A stretch of 64,000 nt of DNA from Macrothele yani (lineage: Eukaryota > Arthropoda > Arachnida > Araneae > Macrothelidae), in assembly GCA_039090855.1 (NCBI GenBank), contig CM076997.1, positions 169,662,709-169,726,708 of the forward strand. Reading direction: 5' to 3'. The position numbers were made by a program, and so were the translations under genes. Under the pieces are notes generated by a model. The model saw nothing but the letters and a program-made list of their open reading frames with translations. It did no database searches and was not told the origin of the DNA. The first letter of the stretch is position 1. The number at the start of each line of letters is the position of its first letter. Below are positions 40,675-52,211 of this stretch, piece after piece.

Positions 40675-42093
40675 CACAGACGGGAAAAAAATCCCAACAC
40701 CACGAAAAAATAGTTGTAGAGGAATGAAATGGCGGCAATACATTTGTATAGGTAACATATTTAATCGATTAAAGTTTCAAGATCACAGCGTAATGTAAGC
40801 GCGCGAAGAGCCATTTTAAATGTGAAATGCTGGTACATTTATAACCGGTGTAACCGCCAGAATGTTGAATGCAAGCACGCAAATGTTCATGCATTGTGTC
40901 GTACAGGTGCTGGATGTCAGTTTGTAGGATGGAGTTCCATGCCTGTTGCACTTGGTCGGTCAATACAGGGACGGTTAATGCTGGTTGGGGGTGACGCTAG
41001 AGTTGTCGTCCAATGATGTCCCATACGTGCTTGATAGGAGAAAGATCTGGTGATCTAGCAGGCCACGGCAACATGTGGACAGAGCATGTTAGGTTACAAC
41101 AGCGGTATGCGGACGAGCGTTATCCTGTTGGAAAACACCCCCTGGAATGCTGTTCATGAATAGCAGCACAACAGGTTGAATCACCAGACCGACGTACAAC
41201 TGCGCCGTCAGGGTGCGTGGGATAACCACGAGAGTGCTCCTGTTATCATAGGAAATTGCTCCCCAGAAGATAACTTCAGGTGTAGGTCCAGTGTGTCTCG
41301 GCCGCAGACAGGTTGGTTGCAGGAGCTCACCTGGCCTCCTTCTAACCAACACACGGCCATCACTGGCACCCAGGCAGAACCGGCTTTCATCAGAAAACAC
41401 AACAGATCTACACTCCGTCCTCCAATCAGCTCTAGCTTGACACCACTGACGTCGCAAACGGCAGTGGTTTGAAGTAAGTGGAATGCACGCTACAGGGCGT
41501 CTGGCTCGGAGCTGTCCTTCAAGTAACCGATTTGTAACAGTTCGTTGTGTCACTGTGGTGGCAACTGCAGCTCGAATTGTCGCCGCAGACTCAGTACGAT
41601 GCGCCACAGACATACGCCGTACACGGCGGTCTTCCCTCTCAGTAGTGCCACGTGGCCGGCTGGAACCCGGTCTTCTTGAGGCAGTACCTTCCCTTGACCA
41701 CCGCTGCCAACAATTATGTACAGTGGCTACATTCCTGCCAAGTCGTTCTGCAATATTACGGAAAGAAAATCCACCTTCTCGTAGCCGTATTACACGACCT
41801 CGTTCAAACTCCGTGAGCTGTTGATAATGGCTTCTTCGTCTTCTTAAAGGCATTCTTGACTAACATCAACACACTACGTCGAATCTCAACGATAACTAAC
41901 GCTCACGAACGTTACAGCGCGTATTTACAGCAAACGTGCTTTGCATGTTCCGAGGGGCGCTACTAGCGCCACACGTACGCGCCGAGCGCGAAATTTGCAT
42001 AGACGTCATCTTACAGATGTACTCTCACCGCCTACCAAGTGTCATTTATCTAACACAAACCCTTCTTGGTGTTAGGATTTTTTTCCGTCAGTG
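40675..42093 (-). mobile_element. Tc1-like transposon, complete ends (1419 bp)
   Basis: TIRs: CACAGACGGGAAAAAAATCC at 40675 and, reversed, CACTGACGGAAAAAAATCCT at 42093, continuing into AACACCA. TA flanks at 40673-40674 and 42094-42095. Confidence 0.93.
40820..41853 (-). pseudogene. Tc1 transposase, frameshifted, catalytic E replaced by K
   Basis: It starts MPLRRRRSHYQQLTEFERG at 41853. 254 codons are open: helix-turn-helix pair at residues about 12-60, first catalytic D in VVFSDESRFCLG near 150, second D in GGVFQQDNARPHTA near 243. A frameshift near 41090 then breaks the frame. The shifted frame reads MLPWPARSPDLSPIKHVWDI, where the catalytic glutamate of PIEH is lysine. A further stop follows in the linker. 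The C-terminus GGYTGY lies near 40850. The E-to-K change alone should abolish catalysis. Confidence 0.92.
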
Positions 42094-42099
42094 TATATA

Positions 42100-43335
42100 C
42101 ACTGAAGAGCAATTGAATTAGAGATACCTGTCTAGTAACGTGTAGCACCACCTTTCGCCCTGATGACGGCGGCGATTCGTCTCGGCGTGGACTTGACAAG
42201 ACACCAGAAGCGTTTTGAAGCCATACGGATCCACGACCCCTGAACAAGCTCCCACAGTTCACGAAGATTTCATGGAGGGGGTTGGAGCCTCGAACATTTC
42301 TCTCGATGGCATCTTAGATGTGCTCGATGGGATTGAGGTCAGGTGACCTAGCTGGCCAAGGAAGCGAGGTCACGTCGGTGGAGTGTTCATCCAACCATTC
42401 GGATACAATTCGGGAGCGATGGCACGGTGCATTGTCTTGTTGCAGGATGAGGTCTCTCTGAAACAAAATAATGAGTCTGTGCCTTTCGTGTGAATTAAAG
42501 GTTATTACTTCACGGATTTTTCTCATAAAAAATTCCCGGTAACGTTGACCTGTGAGGGACGATGTCACACGTACCAGGAGTATCATTTCAGTCCACGTAA
42601 ACAGTCCCTAGACGAGAACGCCAGCCCCACCAGCTTGAACAGTACCCTGCTGGCAAGAAGGATCCATCGCTTCATGTGGTTTGTGCCGTACTCGTATCCT
42701 GCAATCTGCATGTACCAAAGTGAATCTCGACTCATCAGTCCAGGCAACACTTTCCCACATGTCTAGGGTCCAGTGGCGATGTTTCCGCGCCTATGATAAT
42801 CTTTGCACTCTGTTATGTGCGGTCAGCAGCGGTACCCTCGTGGGACGATGGCTTCTGTACCTTATAGCGAGGAGATGGTTCAGGATGGTGTGGCTGCTTA
42901 CACGTTTTTGTGCACCAGCGTTAAATTGCAGAGTGATTTCTTGCACTCTGGCCTGTCTATCCGCTGTTACAATGCGAGCTAGCGGACGATGACCCTGCTC
43001 ATCCTCACGCTGCTGTCCACGGCAGTTGGCCCTTGCAGGGATGGTTTTACCGGATTCGATGTACTCACGGTGCACCCGTGACACAGTGGCTTGTGAAAAT
43101 CCCAGTGTCAGCACGACTTCCGAGATGGAGGTACCCATTCGTCGGGCCCCGACAATTTGCTCACGATCAAATGCGCTTAGATCCTTTTTCTTACCCATAC
43201 TGCATCCGACTCTTACTGATTCCCATCACATCACTCCTTATATTGTTGGATCGCTGCATACGTCATATCGTTTCCGTTTACAGGGCCGCCCACAGCGCCA
43301 CATTTGCACAACGCCAGCTGTCTCTAATTCAACTA
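42100..43335 (-). mobile_element. Tc1-like transposon adjoining the previous one
   Basis: It starts CACTGAAGAGCAATTGAATT at 42100, separated from the previous Tc1 only by TATATA. The right end carries AGTTGAATTAGAGACAGCTG (reversed, near 43316-43335), matching the inner TIR but lacking the outer 12 bp, which are replaced by a TA run. Confidence 0.88.
42170..43198 (-). pseudogene. Tc1 transposase in three frames
   Basis: N-terminal 135 codons from 43198 (MGKKKDLSAFDREQIVGARR, helix-turn-helix with GFSQATVSRVHREY). The middle domain is frameshifted. 42586-42314 is open with QRDLILQQDNAPCHRS and LPWPARSPDLNPIEH, so the second D and the E are kept. The C-terminus (TPRRIAAVIRAKGG) is in another frame near 42170-42200. 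At least two frameshifts. Confidence 0.9.
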
Positions 43336-43345
43336 TATATATATA

Positions 43346-44277
43346 TTCGTAATGCGATCAAAAAGTTCCTAGGCTAGGTACGTAGCGCGCTAACAGATGG
43401 CAGTACGTGGATGCACGAGCAGCAATCGAGGGCAGTGACGTTCATGAGTCATTGTGCCGAGTGGCATCGTTCTGTGAACATCGGGAACTGTGCTACACGA
43501 TATTTGGTGACCACGTGCAGAACACAGCTGCTATTTCGATATGGGTTGCAAACTAGAGCAGCGAGCGAACACCAAATTCTGCGTCAAAATCGGCAAATCT
43601 GGAACGAAGACACATGAAATGCTCCTGTCGCGGGTCATCACTGAGGACGAGACTTGTTTTTACGGTAACGACCCGGAGACCAGACAACAGCCGTCGCAGT
43701 GGAAGATATCGGCATCTCCATGGCCGAAGAAGGCCCGACAGGTGCGGAGCACAACCAAAAGCATACTCATCCTGTTCTTCGAGATTCATGAGGTTGTGAA
43801 CCGTGAATTTGTCCCCCAGGGCCAGACCGTCACCGATCTTTTTTACTGCGATGTTCTACGGCGTCTTAGGGAGGACATTCGCCGCAAACGACCTGAAATG
43901 TGGCACAGGGGCGATTTCCTTCTCCATCACGACAATGCAGCAGCTCACAGAGCGTTAGCAACACGCCAGTTTTGAAGCCGCAACAGCATGACTACAGTCC
44001 CTCACCCGTCTTATTCGCCGGATTTGTCCCCCTGCGACTTTTTTCTGTTCCGGAAGCTGAAGCTCATTGGTCGCCGTTTTGCAACCGTGGATGAGATCCA
44101 GTGCGAATTGCAGACGGTGATTGACACGATTCGCGAACAGGACGACTTCCAGTGAGCGTTCCAACAGTAGCAAAAGCGCTGGTAGCGGTGTATCGCTGCC
44201 CAAGGAAACTACTTTGAGGGAGATTATAACCAGACTTAATTAACGTAAGTACTTTGTTGTATATCGACTTTTACGAA
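43346..44277 (+). mobile_element. mariner with large internal deletion (932 bp)
   Basis: The ends TTCGTAATGCGAT (43346) and, reversed, TTCGTAAAAGTCGAT (44277) are flanked by TA. It is shorter than the usual 1.3 kb because the middle of the DNA-binding domain is missing. Confidence 0.75.
43541..44225 (+). pseudogene. mariner transposase, internally deleted
   Basis: LEQRANTKFCVKIGKSGTKT (N-terminal helix, near 43550) runs almost directly into VITEDETCFYGNDPETRQQP (first catalytic D block, near 43640), so about 100 residues are missing. Then HHDNAAAHRA (second D, near 43930), SYSPDLSPCDFFLF in a shifted frame (near 44010, third D), and a C-terminus with three stops, two of them at tryptophan codons of the Q-W-QKRW-RC pattern (44150-44190), ending QGNYFEGDY. 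Inactive. Confidence 0.9.
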
Positions 44278-44294
44278 TAGTAATTCCATATATA

Positions 44295-45868
44295 CCCAGC
44301 AGAAACACAAGTGCTGGGAAACTGCTGGCAGTGATGGGTCACTGCTGGCTGAAATCTGCCGCTCACGGCCCGGGAGCGGTCCGTTGGCGGCAGCGCTATC
44401 AGTTGGCGACCCATTGATGGCCCCGCAGCATCGCCGTGAATTTTTGGCCTCCAAGCAAGTGCCACTAGTGGCCCGTTGCTGGCAACCAATGCAACCCCAA
44501 CAGCAGGTGGAAGCAACGGGACTGCGCATGCGCAGAAGCAACTCATGGTACCAGTTAGTTGAAGACTACGCTATCGCCATCGTGTTATTTAAGTGGATGT
44601 TAAAAAAAAATCCATATGTAGAGAGGCAAATTAATTTCCTAATGAAATTCCACGTCGACGAAGGTATCAGATTAAGCCAAGAAATACTAGATTACAGCCA
44701 TGAAATACACCCACTCCATTCCCATGAATTGTTATTCATGGGAAAGGAGTGGGTCAATAACAAGAAAAAATTTGAAACCGCTTGAAACAAATGTCCTGGA
44801 AAACCATTAAAAAAACGTTTGTTGAAAAAAAAAAAAAAAAAAGAATTATACGAATACAAATTTTATTAATTATTTGAAAGAAAAAAAAGCAACGCTATGT
44901 GGATATAATGTACTCATCCATGGGTTGAATACACAAGACTGGCAGGAATTCGCTTCTAAAAATAACAAGAAGTAAAATAAAGTATCTTTCCTCTTTAAAA
45001 CAATGTAGCTTTGGACAACGGAAAGGAAAGATACAACGTTAAAAATGTAACAGAATGTCACATGAACCCGGGTAAATATATATTAATTCAACAATCTCCT
45101 GTCAAGACGACAAGGACAGTACAAAACTTTGGAAAGCGACTCTAAGTATGTACACTCCTTGAAAATGAGTGAAGTTCCCTTAAAGTAAAAAAAAAAATAT
45201 CGTTACGTTGAAAAAATAAATTTATGATTTATATGAAACTGACTTTTATTAAAAATACCTCGCAATATTGTAAAATGAAAGAGGGAACCATTCGATTACA
45301 CATTCCGCACGAAACAGAGAGCTTCAAGCACCCGCTCGTGCGTGGCAAATTAGTCAGGTCGGTAGAAAGCTCAGCTCCCACATTAACGGCCTTGGTTCGT
45401 ACCTACACACATCAAAACGGGAGTTTTTCCGGTCTGTTGAGAAAATTTCCCCAGCGCTCTGCTAAACAAGTTTCGTAAGGGTAGAAAAAAAAGTAGTAGC
45501 TTTGGGAAACTGCGGTTATCCTTGATTTTTTTTTATGGCTACTGCTCGGAAATTGGCGGACAAGATTCGGCAAGCCACCAGTTACGTCACGTGGTTGCTG
45601 GCTGCCACTACCGGCAAACTAGCGGACCACATTAGGCTAGCCATCATTTCGGGCACGTGCTTGCAGGGCCCCTGAAGGGCCACTTATGGCAGCTACTGCC
45701 TGTTATTGATAACTGATGGCCCTGTTGCGGCATATGACAACTGATGGGGTGCCAACTGTTGACCTGAACTATTGGCCCTTCTGTTGGCCGCCCGGACATT
45801 TTATTGACGGTTCGGCAGCGGCAACATAGTGATGGGCCATTGCTGGCCCAGCAGGACAGTTTTTGCTG

Positions 45869-45870
<2 letters not shown>
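44295..45870. mobile_element. Unclassified TIR element, CCCAGCA ends (1576 bp)
   Basis: The left end CCCAGCAGAAAC and the reversed right end CCCAGCAAAAAC are flanked by TATA on both sides. Both subterminal regions (44295-44540 and 45600-45870) are GC-rich and packed with short GCTGGC, TGGCCC and GATGGGC words, unlike the AT-rich centre. No transposase was recognised: ORFs 44384-44785 and 45224-45478 match nothing known. The termini and subterminal style recall the short element at 10966-11295. Superfamily unknown. Confidence 0.75.
44711..44752. repeat. 19-bp hairpin inside the TIR element
   Basis: CCACTCCATTCCCATGAAT pairs with its inverse across a 4-nt loop, with one mismatch. Confidence 0.85.

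Positions 45871-45901
<31 letters not shown>
45871..45901. repeat. (TA)n tract
   Basis: About fourteen TA units between the TIR element and the RTE LINE. Confidence 0.95.
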
Positions 45902-45919
45902 TGTACTGTATATAGCAAA

Positions 45920-48900
45920 GGGATGTAAGGTCAGGTGATGCGTAACATCACAGCCTCTCCTTGACAAATGTCAACCCCGCCTTCTCGTGGTGCATCCTGT
46001 TACCACTAAAGGGGCTCTGACGACCGCCCATAGCGGTATAACTATACCATCGGGATTAGAGGAAATTCTATCCCACACTCACCAACCCGCTTGGCCAGCG
46101 TGGTGAGTTATGGCCAAACCCCTCCAAAATGATTCCACAACTTAAATCTTGGCCCTCAGTCTCCGGCAGCTGGAATGTACCTGGCCAAGGCAGCGCCCAG
46201 TGCGACATGAAGGCAGAGGGTGCTAAGAATTACCGGAGGACCGGACTAGGCTGCCATCTGATGCTGACCTTGGCTACTTACAATGGACGCTCCCTATCTT
46301 CTGATTCAAGGCTTCTTGAATTGGAAGAGGAACTACAAAGGATCAAGTGGGACATCATGGGGCTAAGTGAGGTAAGGAGAAAAGGAGAAGATCTCATCGA
46401 ACTGAAAAGTGGACATCTCTTCTACTATCGTGGGACAGATACTGGCAGAACTAGTGGTGTTGGATTTATAATAAACAAGAAACTGAAGGATAAAGTTGTA
46501 GAAGTTGAAAGTTCCTCTGACAGAGCTGCACGACTCGTTATCCAACTATCGAGAAGATACCAGGCTCAGATTATTCAAACTTATGCACCCACCACAAGTC
46601 ATCCTGAAGAAGAAATTGAAGAATTTTATGAGGAAATTTGTCATCTAAATAATAAAGGTAAGCAGCACTTGAAAATAATTATGTGAGATTTCAATGCAAA
46701 AATAGGGCAACGGCAACAGAATGAAACTTCAGTAGGTAAATTCGGTCACGGCAACAGAAACCAGCGTGGAAATACTCTCGTTGAGTTTGCAGACGCAGAA
46801 GGGTTTTTCATCTTGAACTCCTTCTTCAAGAGAAAGCCACACAGGAAATGGACATGGAGACATCCAAATGGGACGACAAGTGAAATTGATTTTATTATGT
46901 GTAACAAAAAATTCGTCATAGAAGACTGCAGTGTGCTAAACAAGTTCAACACAGGTAGTGACCATAGATTGGTGAGATGTAAGATGCACCTCAACACTAA
47001 ACTTGAACGTGGCAAGCTCATAAGACAAACAAAATGTATTGACATAACCAACCTTAAAAAACACCATAATACCTTCAAGTTAGAACTGAAGAACAGGTTC
47101 TCTGCTTTAGAAGGCCTAACATCGGAAGAAGTAGACATCTCTGAAGTTAACAGAAAAGTAACCAAAGCTCTTATGGAAACAGCAACAAAATTAGCTGGGT
47201 CTAAGAACAAGTTGCATGTGAACAAATTATCAGGAAAAACCAAAATGTTGATGCAAAAAAGAAGAGAGATGAGGACAACTAAAGAAGATGTGACTTCCAA
47301 AGTGGAATATATAGAGCTATGCAAGACAGTAAGAAAAAGTATCACTGAAGACGTAAGGAAATTCAACTGTGAACTAGTGAGGAAAGCAATTGAAAACAAC
47401 CAAAGCCTAAAGATAGCAAAGGGACATCTCAGTAAGGGAAGAAAACAGATTATGGCACTGAGAAAAGAAGATGGTTCTGTAACAAGAAATAGAGGCGAAA
47501 GTTTGACAAGAGTGAAAGATTTCTACTCCAAATTATATGAAAGGGATGATATATGCACTCCAGACATCATGAAAGATACCAGTACCAGAGTTCCTCCAGT
47601 CCTTCCAGCAGAAGTTGCACATGCAATCAAGAACATGAAGCGAGGAAAAGCTCCAGGAGAAGATGGAATTACTGTAGACATCATACAAGAAGCAAGTGGA
47701 GAAATCGAAACAGTACTCGCCCAAATTTTCACTCGATGCCTTAATGAAGGAAAGATTCCTGAGGATTGGAACACCGCTACAATGATCCTGCTACATAAGA
47801 AAGGTGACATTGAGGATCTCGGAAACTACAGACCTATCAGCCTCCTATCAGTAGTTTATAAAATCTTCACTAAAGTTCTTTCACACCGCTTGAAGGTAAC
47901 ACTGGACATGGCTCAACCGAGAGAACAAGCTGGATTCAGGAGTGGCTACAGCACAATAGATTATATCCACGTGCTGAGAGAACTAATTGAAAGAGCGAGG
48001 GAATATGAACTTCCATTGTGCATGGCTTTTATCGATTATGAAAAAGCCTTTGATTCGGTGAAACCATCAGCAGTTACAATGGCTCTGAAAACCTGCGGTA
48101 TTGAAGATGCATACATTAATATTATTAATAACATCTATGAAAATGCAAGTGCAAAGATTAGGCTGTTTGAAAATACAACACACGTAAAAATTGGAAAGGG
48201 AGTGAGACAAGGTGACACCATATCTCCGAAGCTCTTTAATGCCACATTGGAGGGTGTTTTTCAGTCACTGAGCTGGGAAAACAAGGGGATAAAGATTAAT
48301 GGAGATTATCTAACCCACCTTCGTTTTGCTGATGACGTAGCCATTTTTGCAACTACCCCATCAGAGCTGCAGAGTATGATCCAGGAACTTGCTGACAAGA
48401 GTAAAGAAGTGGGATTAAAAACGAACTTTCAGAAGACAAAAGTGATGTTCAATGCTTTTACAAGAAATGAAGATTTATCGATTGATGAAGAAAAGCTGGA
48501 GATAACAGACACGTACGTTTATCTTGGACAGCAGATATCAAGTGAGGGTCACATTGATGAAGAAATTAATCGGCGTACAAAACTTGCCTGGAGAGCTTTT
48601 GGAAGAAACAGCATAATTTTCAAGAGCAATATGCCATTATGTCTTAAAAGAAAAGTGTTTGATCAATGCATCCTTCCAGTGCTTACGTATGGTGCAGAGA
48701 CGTGGACCTTAACTAAAAGAGACATACAAAGGCTGCAGACAACTCAAAGCAGCATGGAGAGGTGCATGCTTGGTGTAACCAGGAGAGATAAGAAGAGGAA
48801 CTCGTGGATCCGAAAAATGACAAGAGTGGAAGACATCATGATCAGAGTTAAATCCCTGAAATGGCAATGGGCTGGACATACTGCCAGAAGGACAGATCAT

Positions 48901-49106
48901 CGATGGACAGCCGAAATTTTAGATTGGATTCCAAGGGACAGGAAAAGACCCAGAAGAAGACCACATGGGAGATGGGTGGATGAAATTCGAAAGTATGCAG
49001 GTGTGACATGGAGGAGACTGGCACAAGACAGACCGTTGTGGAGGAAACTTAAGGAGACCTTCGTCCAGCAGTGGATTGATAATGGTTGACAATGATGATG
49101 ATGATG
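45920..49106 (+). mobile_element. RTE-clade LINE, copy A, full-length with 10-bp TSD
   Basis: It starts GGGATGTAAGGTCAGG at 45920-45921 and ends in an (ATG)n tail. The exact direct repeat ATATAGCAAA flanks it at 45910-45919 and 49107-49116. A 5' leader of about 200 bp precedes the single ORF. Confidence 0.95.
46129..49089 (+). pseudogene. RTE endonuclease-reverse transcriptase, one stop codon
   Basis: A single frame of 986 codons starts at MIPQLKSWPSVSGSWNVPGQ. The AP-type endonuclease starts near residue 44 (LATYNGRSL), with E in GLSEVRR near 81, the DFN motif at 187-189 and GSDHRL at 276-281. RT: RGKAPGEDGI near 505, NYRPISLLSV near 565, QAGFRSGYST near 603, first catalytic D at 636 (FIDYEKAFD), GVRQGDTISP near 690, FADD near 733-736. 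The C-terminal domain has YGAETWT and a final W-RLAQDRPLW motif. The only defect is UGA at codon 186, replacing the G before DFN (GGA in other copies). That stop lies inside the endonuclease, so no RT would be made without readthrough. Confidence 0.95.
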
Positions 49107-49116
49107 ATATAGCAAA

Positions 49117-50629
49117 ATCAAATAAAGGGAAAAAACAAAAAACCAAGGACAAATTTGAAATTCCAAAGCGCCAGAGGCTGCATAGAAGAAAGATCAAATA
49201 ATATAAAAATGTGAAACTAAAGAGCAAATTTTGAACAAAGAAAAACAAAAAACAAAAAATCGGGGAACGAGAAGAAGAACAACAATCACCTCTTTCCAAC
49301 CACCCGAAGCAGGCGAGCTTCAAACGATGGAAATTTAACGAACAAAAGAATGCAGGGAAGCATATTAATGACTGACTCTCTGTTGGATTTGTCAAGGGGA
49401 AGCAATAAGAAAATCACTCATTAATCTACTGAGACCAGAGAATTGTGGGTTTCTGCTATTTTAGTTTGCTATAAGGACCGATTAAATTTAGGGGTAAAAT
49501 TGTCAAAATAAAAAGGATTTTTTTAAACCCAAACCCAGCAAACGAAAACACGTTGCCCGACCGCACGACAGCCAAGATAATCACACATAAAATAAAAAGA
49601 AAGGGAGCCGAGCTCCCCAGAAAACACAAAACCAGGTAAAAAATTAGTATTAAAAATATAAAAAAATCCAACCAATGAAAGGTACTGAAAGGATATATTT
49701 AAGCTTGTCACAGAAAAAGTGAAACCTTAATCCGGCCAGAAAAAAAAGATAAACAGGAAACACCGGAAAAAATAAAATAAAATACAAAAATAAATTAAAA
49801 ACAAAAAAAAGCAACAATACAATGTTGAAAAAGAAAGCAAGCAACAAATTTAGGAAAAAAGGAAGCAAAAGTTGCCCAAGGAGCAATTTACAGTTACAAA
49901 TCCCGAGAGTAAACCCAAATAACCAATTTGCATGTCTCAGGATGGCAAGGTAAATGTCCAATACCCACAGAAAAATTCTTAAATAAAAAAAATAAATTCT
50001 TTAGCAAAATAAAAGTTAAATACCAAAGGGCTAGGCAGCAAGTCACAGAGAAGCAAATTATATGTCCAAGACATACAAGAAAGCATTAAAATTAAGTTTA
50101 GTGCAAATTTATAAAAAACGAAAATTCACTTATTCCTACAAAAAAAAAACGACTTACATACAGTTAAAGGATGAGATTACATGTGAGGTGCTTCTTTGCT
50201 GTTACAAGTTCACATATTTACAAAATATTGTACTAATCTTTTAGCCCACAGGAAGGCTCAGAACCATTAAAATGAACTTTTGTAAATCCTACAAAGGGAC
50301 ACGAAATGCTACTAAAAGTTTCGCGGGAAACTTCAAGCGTGGCCAAAGCAAATAACCAACTTTCAAAGAGTGAAAACAGCCCCAAATAAATTAATTTCCG
50401 GAAAAAATAAAAGCTAAATTGGAAGAATGAGCAAACAAAACATAAAAACGACTTACCACGCCTGAGAACTGCAAGGTACAAATCACTACACCTTTGGGGT
50501 GCAAGAAACTAATTGCAGGGGCATGTCCATTGTAGCGCCATCTAGCGGCCAACTTTAGAACCTTCCTGGGAGGTAACTAGTGAAGTTCCTTGAGCAGACT
50601 TCAAAAAACAGATTTAATGCTCTGAAAAA
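49117..50629. other. Purine-rich low-complexity DNA
   Basis: About 1.5 kb with a strong A bias on the plus strand. Minus ORFs here are F/L-rich artefacts of composition. Loosely recurring words (GCAAGGTA-AAT, AAAAAACA) suggest a degenerate repeat. Confidence 0.4.
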
Positions 50630-50667
50630 ACCGCTACGAGTTTATATATATATATACTCGTAGCGGT
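50630..50667. repeat. 12-bp hairpin around a TA tract
   Basis: ACCGCTACGAGT (50630-50641) and its exact reverse complement (50656-50667) surround a TA run, immediately before the Tc1 insertion. Confidence 0.95.
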
Positions 50668-50672
50668 ATATA

Positions 50673-51891
50673 CACTATCTACCAACAAATAATTGGACAC
50701 CTGTGATAGCAAAGGAAAACGAAGTTTATTCACCTTCAATAGTTGGTGGAGCCTCCACGAGCGGCGATTACAGCTGCGACCCTTCGGGGCATACTCTCAA
50801 CCAGGCGTTGTACGACGGCTAGCGGTATTTTCTTCCACTCGGCTTGGAGAAGACAGGTCAGTTCCTTCACCGATTTCGGACAGCGGGGACACCCCTTAAG
50901 TCGACGCTCCAACTCGTCCCAGAGGTGCTCGATAGAGTTAAGGTCCGGGCTCTGCGCAGGCCAGTCCATTCGATTAACCCCATTGTCACCATACTAAGCC
51001 ATGGTGGACCTCGCAACATGACAGGTGGCATTGTCATCCTGAAAGTAACATGGGTCCACCCCGCAAAACTGCCAAAACGTAGGAAGCGCATGGTCATCCA
51101 AAATGGTGCAGTAGGTCTCGGCGTTGAGTCTACCAGGAATTGCGACCAAGGGTCCCGTGCCATACCAGGAGAAACACCCTCATAGCATAATCCCACCGCC
51201 GCCGAACTTCACAGTTGGCACAATACATTCCGGCAGGAGGCGTTCTCTAGGCAGACGCCAAACCCTGACCCTGCCATCCGAACGGTAGAGGGTGAACCTT
51301 GATTCGTCGCTCCAGAGAACCTGCTTCCACTGTTCAACGGACCACTGTCGACGTTCTTTGTACTACGTTAGCCGAGCAGCGCTATTGGACTTGGTAATCA
51401 AAGGCTTGTGGGTGGCAGCACGTCCATGATAACCGAGCAGATGGGCTTCCTTACAGATGGTATTCATCGAAAGAACACTCACGGATGCCTGTTGAAACTC
51501 CTCGCTGATGTGGCCCATCGATTTGGTGCGGTTCTTCCGAATTTCTCTGGCCAGCACCCGTCGGTCTCTAATTCCCAGTTTTGTGGGTATGCCGGGTCGG
51601 GGCACATTCCGACAGTCACCTCTTATTTTCCATTTGCCAATCGCGTAGGTCACTGTCGATTTTGGGTACTTCAACTCGCTGGATATGTCACGTATGGATC
51701 GGCCATTTCTGTGATACCCGACGATTACACCTTTCTCGAAATCAGAGAGCTCCGAACTGCGTGGCATCTTGCATGCGACTGGTTGCGTTGTTGTTTCCCA
51801 CACGATGTTTCACGGCGGCGGCCGTGACGTGTATCAGGACCGCAGATATCGTTGATTGCAGGGGTGTCCAATTACTTGTTGGTAGATAGTG
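50673..51891 (-). mobile_element. Tc1-like transposon, complete ends (1219 bp)
   Basis: TIRs CACTATCTACCAACAAATAA (50673) and, reversed, CACTATCTACCAACAAGTAA (51891), continuing TTGGACACC. TA flanks at 50671-50672 and 51892-51893. Same family as the fragment at 17265. Confidence 0.95.
50736..51767 (-). pseudogene. Tc1 transposase with three stops, no frameshift
   Basis: The frame runs from MPRSSELSDFEKGVIVGYHR (51767) to the natural end ARGGSTNY (50736), 343 codons. Helix-turn-helix near residues 8-50 (SIRDISSELKYPKSTVTYAI) and a second helical region SMGHISEEF. D in LWSDESRFTLY, D in CYFQDDNATCH and E in SPDLNSIEHLWDELE are all kept. Stops: before YKERRQW (about 51364), in GIML-stop-GCFSWYG (about 51184, usual W), and in STMA-stop-YGDN (about 50996). 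Confidence 0.93.
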
Positions 51892-51894
51892 TAT

Positions 51895-52209
51895 ATAACA
51901 CGTGAGGAAATAATGTTCGGCAACAATAGTTTTGTAAAATGTATTGTTGCGTAGCAACAAAATTAACTATTATTGCGTCACTTCATAAGACAGCATCCAA
52001 AAATTTGATTTCAAGAATTCTTCGGACTACTTCCGTTATCTATTTTCGTTACATCGAAATTTTTTACTTGGGATTTACTTTACTACTGTCGGGAAAGATG
52101 CAGAGCATCGAGAAAAAAAATGGTGCCATCAGAAGTCACCGCGCATAAAGACATTTAAAAGACAAGCTTCTGTGAGTAGTCTTAATAAATGTTTTCTGGA
52201 AATCAATGA
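51895..52209. other. No feature recognised
   Basis: AT-rich spacer. Confidence 0.4.
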
Positions 52210-52211
52210 AA

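Noticed and set aside
41176..41824. Plus-strand ORFs of 98 and 113 codons
   Set aside because: Antisense to the Tc1 transposase.
46746..47399. 217-codon minus-strand ORF (and its equivalents at 55112-55792 and 58297-58875)
   Set aside because: Exact antisense shadow of the RTE LINE coding sequence; it recurs only because the LINE recurs.
49456..50481. Several hydrophobic F/L-rich minus-strand ORFs
   Set aside because: They come from A-rich low-complexity DNA; no conserved motif, and composition alone explains them.
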